A stretch of DNA of 17,978 nt from an uncultured Verrucomicrobiales bacterium (GTDB taxonomy: Bacteria > Verrucomicrobiota > Verrucomicrobiia > Verrucomicrobiales > Akkermansiaceae). The stretch lies in assembly GCA_937885815.1 (NCBI GenBank), contig CALABM010000228.1, forward strand, positions 1 to 17,978. The letters run 5' to 3'. Shown here in pieces: positions 14,568 to 17,978 of the stretch. A model generated the notes under the pieces. That model worked only from the letters and a program-made list of their open reading frames with translations. It did no database searches and was not told the DNA's origin. Position numbers and translations under genes: made by a program. Positions within the stretch are counted from its first letter, which is position 1. Each line of letters begins with the position of its first letter.

Positions 14568-15467
14568 ATGAACATGCGTCACATAACCAGGTTCACGTAT
14601 CAGTTCACGAACTTCCAGGGCTGGAGGGTCGCCATCTGCCGCCAAGGAGTATCACTCGCTCGCTACTTCTCTGACAAACAGTATGGTGATTCAGAAACTG
14701 CGAAAGCTCATGCCATCAGTTTCCGAGATATGGTGCTAGAGGAGCTGCTCCTCTATCCCGAGCGGACACAGGAAATCCTGATGCTCCACCGCAGTGAACC
14801 GAAACCGGAATATCCCGCGGGCCTCAAGCCTGCTCAGGCAGACCGGGAAAAAGAGCTGCCCACCGCTTGCAGCATGCGCAGCAACCATGTCATGCACGGA
14901 ATCCTTCAGAACATTTGCCGCCGTTTTCATCTGGACACCGCCAGCGTTCTCAAGCTCTCGCTCTACCTTTTCTCGCTCCACTACGGTGCACCGAGCATCG
15001 TGGCAGCCGAAAACGCCCCACCAGCCGACTGCGCCAACATCACGGAGCAGGAAGCAGCCCTGCCCTTGCAGCAGCTGATTTATGAGCTCGAGTCTCAGGC
15101 CCGCCTCTCCGGCCTGCCCAGCTTCGAGGAATTCGCCACCGGCAAAACATCTCGTGCCGTAAATGCCCCCGCCGAGCCTTTTGCACCTCCACCGCACGTC
15201 GATTGCCAGCCCGGCAGCGAACATGCAGCCTCTCGTTATATGCGCTCCGCTCACCCCTCTCCCCCGGCAGCCCCTCTGTCACCTACATCCTTTTCTCCTA
15301 ATCACCTTAACCTCCCCCTCATCAGGGAATCCATTGCCCGCTCACAAGAGCTCCCCCGGAGAGATAAATCTTTGCCCTACGCTCTCCGATCCACTACAGC
15401 TCAACCCCTACCCACACCCAATCCTGAGCTGGAACTTGTGCCCACGCCGCCGGACGCCGCTATTTGA
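14568..15467 (+). CDS. AP2-type DNA-binding domain protein
   Basis: 299 aa from the ATG at 14568; the Met two codons later (14574) is an alternative. Residues 4-60 read like the AP2/integrase-type DNA-binding fold: RFTYQF, then GWRVAICRQG, a basic/aromatic strand ARYFSDKQYG, and a helix starting SETAKAHAISFRDMVLEE. Such domains occur in plant ERF factors, in bacterial and phage HNH endonucleases, and as stand-alone proteins in several bacteria. No HNH or integrase catalytic motif is visible here. A second helical segment (about 105-150, HGILQNICRRFHLD to LKLSLYLFSLHYG) is unrecognised. The C-terminal 100 residues are Pro/Ser/Ala-rich and probably disordered. A transcription or nucleoid-associated regulator is the best inference; targets are unknown. 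It is monocistronic, with a consensus promoter and a strong terminator, and converges with the kinase gene. Confidence 0.72.
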   Translation: MNMRHITRFTYQFTNFQGWRVAICRQGVSLARYFSDKQYGDSETAKAHAISFRDMVLEELLLYPERTQEILMLHRSEPKPEYPAGLKPAQADREKELPTACSMRSNHVMHGILQNICRRFHLDTASVLKLSLYLFSLHYGAPSIVAAENAPPADCANITEQEAALPLQQLIYELESQARLSGLPSFEEFATGKTSRAVNAPAEPFAPPPHVDCQPGSEHAASRYMRSAHPSPPAAPLSPTSFSPNHLNLPLIRESIARSQELPRRDKSLPYALRSTTAQPLPTPNPELELVPTPPDAAI

Positions 15468-15637
15468 TACTCCGGCCGCTTCACACACTGACGCCGCACA
15501 GTCTTCTTCCCCATAATGTCTCGGTAATCCCGCCGGCCTCAGCTTGCCGCGCCCTCATTACCGCCGCCCACCTGATTTCACAGGCACTCCCCAGCTGCCG
15601 CGTGACCTCATGTCCCTACCCTATTCCCACATATACT

Positions 15638-15679
15638 TCACGCGCCCGGCATCCCCATGCCCGGCGCGTGATTTTTTTT
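15638..15679 (+). terminator. Strong Rho-independent terminator after the AP2-domain gene
   Basis: TCACGCGCCCGGCAT (15638-15652), loop CCCC, ATGCCCGGCGCGTGA (15657-15671) with a single C-C mismatch, then eight Ts (15672-15679). It lies 170 nt past the stop codon. The 15468-15637 stretch before it shows no convincing gene, so it is a long 3' untranslated region. Confidence 0.9.
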
Positions 15680-15703
15680 GCACTATGATGGAATCTTCAG
15701 AGT

Positions 15704-15717
15704 AAGGCTGCAGCCTT
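15704..15717. terminator. Possible weak hairpin just past the kinase stop
   Basis: AAGGCTGCAGCCTT is a perfect 14-nt palindrome, flanked by direct repeats CTTCAGAG (15695-15702 and 15715-15722). It starts 11 nt beyond the kinase stop at 15728. It can fold only as a 5-bp stem with a TGCA loop and has no U tract, so terminator function is doubtful. Confidence 0.25.
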
Positions 15718-15727
15718 CAGAGCGTGC

Positions 15728-17455
15728 CTAGTTTGATTTTTGGGCGACAAGCCCGCCGACCACCGCACCGATTACCATACTGATTAACCCGCAGATTACC
15801 GTGATGGTTTGCACAGCGTTATAGAAGCTGCTCCAAACAGTAAAGATATACCAGTCGATGTACCAGCCGATATGCCAGCCATACCAGACGATATAACAGC
15901 CGATATACCAGCCGATATACCAGCCGACTAACCCACCTATTCCCCTGTTGTACGACACACGGATTTTCCTACTGATTAACCAGCCAATTACCATGCCAAT
16001 TACCACGCCGATTCCTACTCCGACAAATTCGTCGTCAAACCCGCAGAAGAACCAGCCAATTTCCCCTCCAATTAACGCGCCTATTGCCCCGCTGATTAAT
16101 GTGGCGATTAACCCGCCCATTGCTCTGTCAAGCGGCACATAGATTTTCCTACTGATTAACCAGCCAATGACCACGCCGATTCCTACTCCGGCAACTCCGC
16201 TGATTAACCAGCTAATGTACCAGCTGATTAAGTAGCCAATATCCCAGCCGATTAATATGCCAATTTCCCAGCCGATTAATATGCCGATTAACCAGCCCAT
16301 TGCCCTGTCAAGCGGCACACAGATTTTCCTACCGATTAACCAGCCCATTGCCATACCGATGAACAAGCCGATTAACCCACCGACGCCCCAACCGATTAGC
16401 CAGCCGATTACCATGCCGATTACCGTGCCGATTTGCCCGCCGATTACTATGCCGACTAGCTTTCCTATTTGCCGGCCGCTGACATCATTCGCTTGTTGCG
16501 CGGGCAAGCATTCAACAACAGGGGCTTGTATCTCTATGGCTTTCGGTTGTTCTTGAGTCTTGGCAGGAGCGAGTTTTTCCATCCATTCCTGCGCACTCTG
16601 CCAGCGGTCCTTATAAGAAATGCGCAGCGCTTTATCAATAGCAGAGAGAAATTCTTCTGAAAAGCGGCCTTGCAATTCCTTACGACTTGCCAGCGGCAGC
16701 AGCTCGTCCACAGCCAAACGCTCCACGAAATCCTGAGGAACTTCACCGGTAATCAAATAATAACAGGTGGCACCCAGCGAATACAAGTCATTCCACGGGC
16801 CATTCTTTCCGCGGGCAAGGAACTGCTCTTTCGGGCTAAATCCGGGGTAACCAATCCGCGTGAGTGTATGCGGGGCATCAGATGAGCGGACAGTGCCGAA
16901 ATCGATAAGCAAAGGTGAACCATCCGCGCACATCAAAATATTTGAGGGCTTAATATCCCGGTGCAGCAGACCCTCACCATGCAAGTATGCAAGAGCCTCC
17001 AGAAGCTTCTGCAGCACGGGGCGTAGCCAAGCTTCATTTATTGTCTGTGGTGAAGGCGCGGCCTTATGAATCTCCTTTCCCTCCACCAGCGGCATCACAT
17101 AATATGCGGTACCCAGTGCATTGAACGCCGTCAGCACCGGCACAATACCGGGATGACTCAGGCGGATGAGCACCTTCGCCTCATCTAGAAAACGGGACAA
17201 CGCCCATTCGTAGAGCTCCTTGTTCTCCGCAGATGACGGCCCCACCGTCAGGTTCGTAGTGTGGCGCTGAGAGCACACCTGTGGAAAATTCTCTTTGATT
17301 ACCACCGCACGATTCGTCGCTGTCTCCCGCGCAAGGTAAGTAATGCCAAAACCACCATGCCCCAGCTTTCGCTCAATGACATAGTTAGACAACTCATACC
17401 CCCGCGGAAGTTCAGAGGAATTGATAATTGTCTGTGCTGTGGGGATGTTGTTCAT
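15728..17455 (-). CDS. Ser/Thr protein kinase with C-terminal glycine-zipper membrane repeats
   Basis: 575 aa. Residues about 25-295 are a complete Hanks-type kinase: glycine loop LGHGGFG (31-37), ATP lysine Lys54 in VVIKEN, helix-C Glu92, catalytic loop HRDIKPSN (165-172, Asp167), DFG (185-187), and GYPGFSPKEQ (202-211). It should phosphorylate protein Ser/Thr from the cytoplasm. A short linker (296-322) leads to about 250 membrane residues built from tetrapeptides of the form I-G-x-x, often IGWL or IGMV, giving many overlapping GxxxG motifs. Within this, a 60-residue unit beginning RKI-x-VPLDRA-MG recurs exactly at 376 and 436, and in degenerate form at 496. The later part is rich in Trp/Tyr (GWYIGWYIG). 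No extracellular PASTA or other sensor domain exists, so the membrane repeats themselves may sense, oligomerise or form a channel; that is inference. The start at 17455 lies about 10 nt below the predicted transcript start, with no Shine-Dalgarno. Confidence 0.9.
   Translation of the reverse strand: MNNIPTAQTIINSSELPRGYELSNYVIERKLGHGGFGITYLARETATNRAVVIKENFPQVCSQRHTTNLTVGPSSAENKELYEWALSRFLDEAKVLIRLSHPGIVPVLTAFNALGTAYYVMPLVEGKEIHKAAPSPQTINEAWLRPVLQKLLEALAYLHGEGLLHRDIKPSNILMCADGSPLLIDFGTVRSSDAPHTLTRIGYPGFSPKEQFLARGKNGPWNDLYSLGATCYYLITGEVPQDFVERLAVDELLPLASRKELQGRFSEEFLSAIDKALRISYKDRWQSAQEWMEKLAPAKTQEQPKAIEIQAPVVECLPAQQANDVSGRQIGKLVGIVIGGQIGTVIGMVIGWLIGWGVGGLIGLFIGMAMGWLIGRKICVPLDRAMGWLIGILIGWEIGILIGWDIGYLISWYISWLISGVAGVGIGVVIGWLISRKIYVPLDRAMGGLIATLISGAIGALIGGEIGWFFCGFDDEFVGVGIGVVIGMVIGWLISRKIRVSYNRGIGGLVGWYIGWYIGCYIVWYGWHIGWYIDWYIFTVWSSFYNAVQTITVICGLISMVIGAVVGGLVAQKSN
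15962..16345 (-). repeat. 180-bp tandem coding repeat inside the kinase gene
   Basis: The plus-strand string GATTTTCCTAC(T/C)GATTAACC begins at 15962, 16142 and 16322, an exact 180-bp spacing. The best-conserved core, covering about 25 nt before and 25 nt after each start, encodes WLI(S/G)-RKI-x-VPLDRA-MG. The sequence between cores is itself made of diverged 12-nt units that encode the IGxx tetrapeptide. Two full 180-bp units are clear and a third is degenerate on its distal side. The repeat tract uses TTA and ATC/ATT/ATA codons far more than the CTG-preferring neighbours. Confidence 0.85.
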
Positions 17456-17472
17456 GGCGTATTTCTAGCTTA

Positions 17473-17500
17473 ATTATATCACGCAGATGCCCAATGACAA
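17473..17500 (-). promoter_or_regulatory. Near-consensus sigma70 promoter of the kinase gene
   Basis: TTGTCA (17500-17495), a 16-nt spacer, TATAAT (17478-17473). Predicted start near 17466, only about 10 nt before the ATG at 17455. Confidence 0.75.
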
Positions 17501-17978
17501 GTTTTTTCCCCTACCCGACTAAAGACGAAGGCGGCAGTTACAGGCATCGAGCGCGCAGCAGACAAAGCCTGATGCAAAATCCAGTGAGTAAAAACGTTGC
17601 AATTTAACAACACGCTTTATGTCACCCCTCACCGGGGTTCATTTTGTTTTTATTTCGGCACCCGGGGTTCCGCCTCTTGCGAGGCTCCACCACCGGTCTA
17701 CCATATGGCGCCCCTCACCGGGGCTCTAGGCTAGGCTCGCTACGCTCGCGGGCATTTCTTGCTAAACGTCTATTTCATGAAAGCTAGTTACTAATTCCGA
17801 TGGGTAAGTAAAATTCCGTGGCATACACCCCATGGTAATAAGGGGCGTGAACGGTAGCACAAGCTCAGCATTACCGCGGGCGCATGCCCGCCTTACCCAG
17901 AGCCCCGGTGAGGGGCAGCATAAGGTAGTCAACTATGAATTTTGAAATTTTAAAATTTTGTTGATCTGACCGGTTACA
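17501..17978. other. Gene-free structured intergenic region
   Basis: No reading frame of convincing length or character is seen on either strand, and no tRNA or rRNA is recognised. The region contains repeated CCCCTCACCGGGG boxes and several hairpins: GCCTC-TTGC-GAGGC at 17672-17685, GCGGGC-GCAT-GCCCGC near 17876-17891, and AT-rich self-complementary AAATTTTAAAATTTT near 17946-17960. It resembles a non-coding repeat element or structured RNA rather than a decayed gene. Confidence 0.6.
17625..17916. repeat. CCCCTCACCGGGG boxes with an 18-bp perfect inverted repeat
   Basis: CCCCTCACCGGGG occurs directly at 17625-17637 and 17711-17723, and inverted at 17903-17915. The second and third extend to a perfect 18-bp inverted pair, GCCCCTCACCGGGGCTCT (17710-17727) against its complement (17899-17916), enclosing 171 nt. 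CCGGGGTTC also repeats at 17632 and 17662. No transposase is nearby. A short non-autonomous element or a dispersed intergenic repeat family is the most likely reading. Confidence 0.6.

Noticed and set aside
15468..15637. Short plus-strand frames after the AP2 gene
   Set aside because: They have no start signal and no domain, and consist of Pro/Ser/His-rich low-complexity residues; the region reads as a 3' untranslated stretch before the terminator.
15962..16345. CRISPR-like interpretation of the periodic repeat
   Set aside because: The period is 180 bp and in frame within a coding region, and the intervening DNA is itself repetitive rather than unique spacers.
15948..16556. Plus-strand frames rich in Pro-Ile-Asn repeats across the kinase C-terminus
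   Set aside because: They are antisense readings of the IGxx repeat; the minus-strand frame is continuous with a complete kinase domain.

Overview
The window looks like chromosome from a Verrucomicrobiota bacterium, most plausibly an Akkermansia-like gut species. That assignment is inferred. It rests on a classic VPEP PEP-CTERM sorting tail, tandem secreted SGNH esterases with a beta-helix passenger, a K+-dependent membrane pyrophosphatase, a stand-alone AP2-type DNA-binding domain and a eukaryotic-like Ser/Thr kinase. No rRNA, tRNA, CRISPR array, transposase or phage gene is visible.

Layout. Positions 1-7114 form a minus-strand cell-surface block. In transcription order it holds a large SGNH hydrolase with a beta-helix region and a PEP-CTERM anchor (7114-3584), a shorter paralogue without passenger or anchor (3560-1512), a small outer-membrane beta-barrel protein (1335-733), and a lipoprotein that runs off the left edge (657-1). 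The two hydrolases are 23 nt apart and probably share one transcript. A strong terminator (7188-7223) separates this block from the pyrophosphatase hppA (9491-7248, minus). hppA is divergent from fabD (9722-10648, plus). Between them lie two sigma70-like promoters and a perfect 9-bp inverted repeat. fabD converges on an AcrB-type RND pump gene (13824-10717, minus), with a 15-bp-stem bidirectional terminator between them. Upstream of the pump is a Nudix hydrolase (14321-13890, minus).

The right-hand third is the accessory-looking part. It has a plus-strand AP2-domain protein (14568-15467) with a consensus promoter and a strong terminator. Convergent with it is a membrane Ser/Thr kinase (17455-15728, minus) whose C-terminal half is a long chain of IGxx tetrapeptides. 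That half contains an exact 180-bp (60-residue) tandem periodicity with the core RKI-x-VPLDRA-MG. The last 520 bases hold no gene but contain an 18-bp perfect inverted repeat (17710-17727 and 17899-17916) and further hairpins, resembling a dispersed intergenic repeat element.

The most unusual items are the kinase with its glycine-zipper repeat domain, the structured intergenic element upstream of it, and the pair of SGNH esterases of which only one carries the anchor and passenger. All calls are from reading sequence only; no database search was run.
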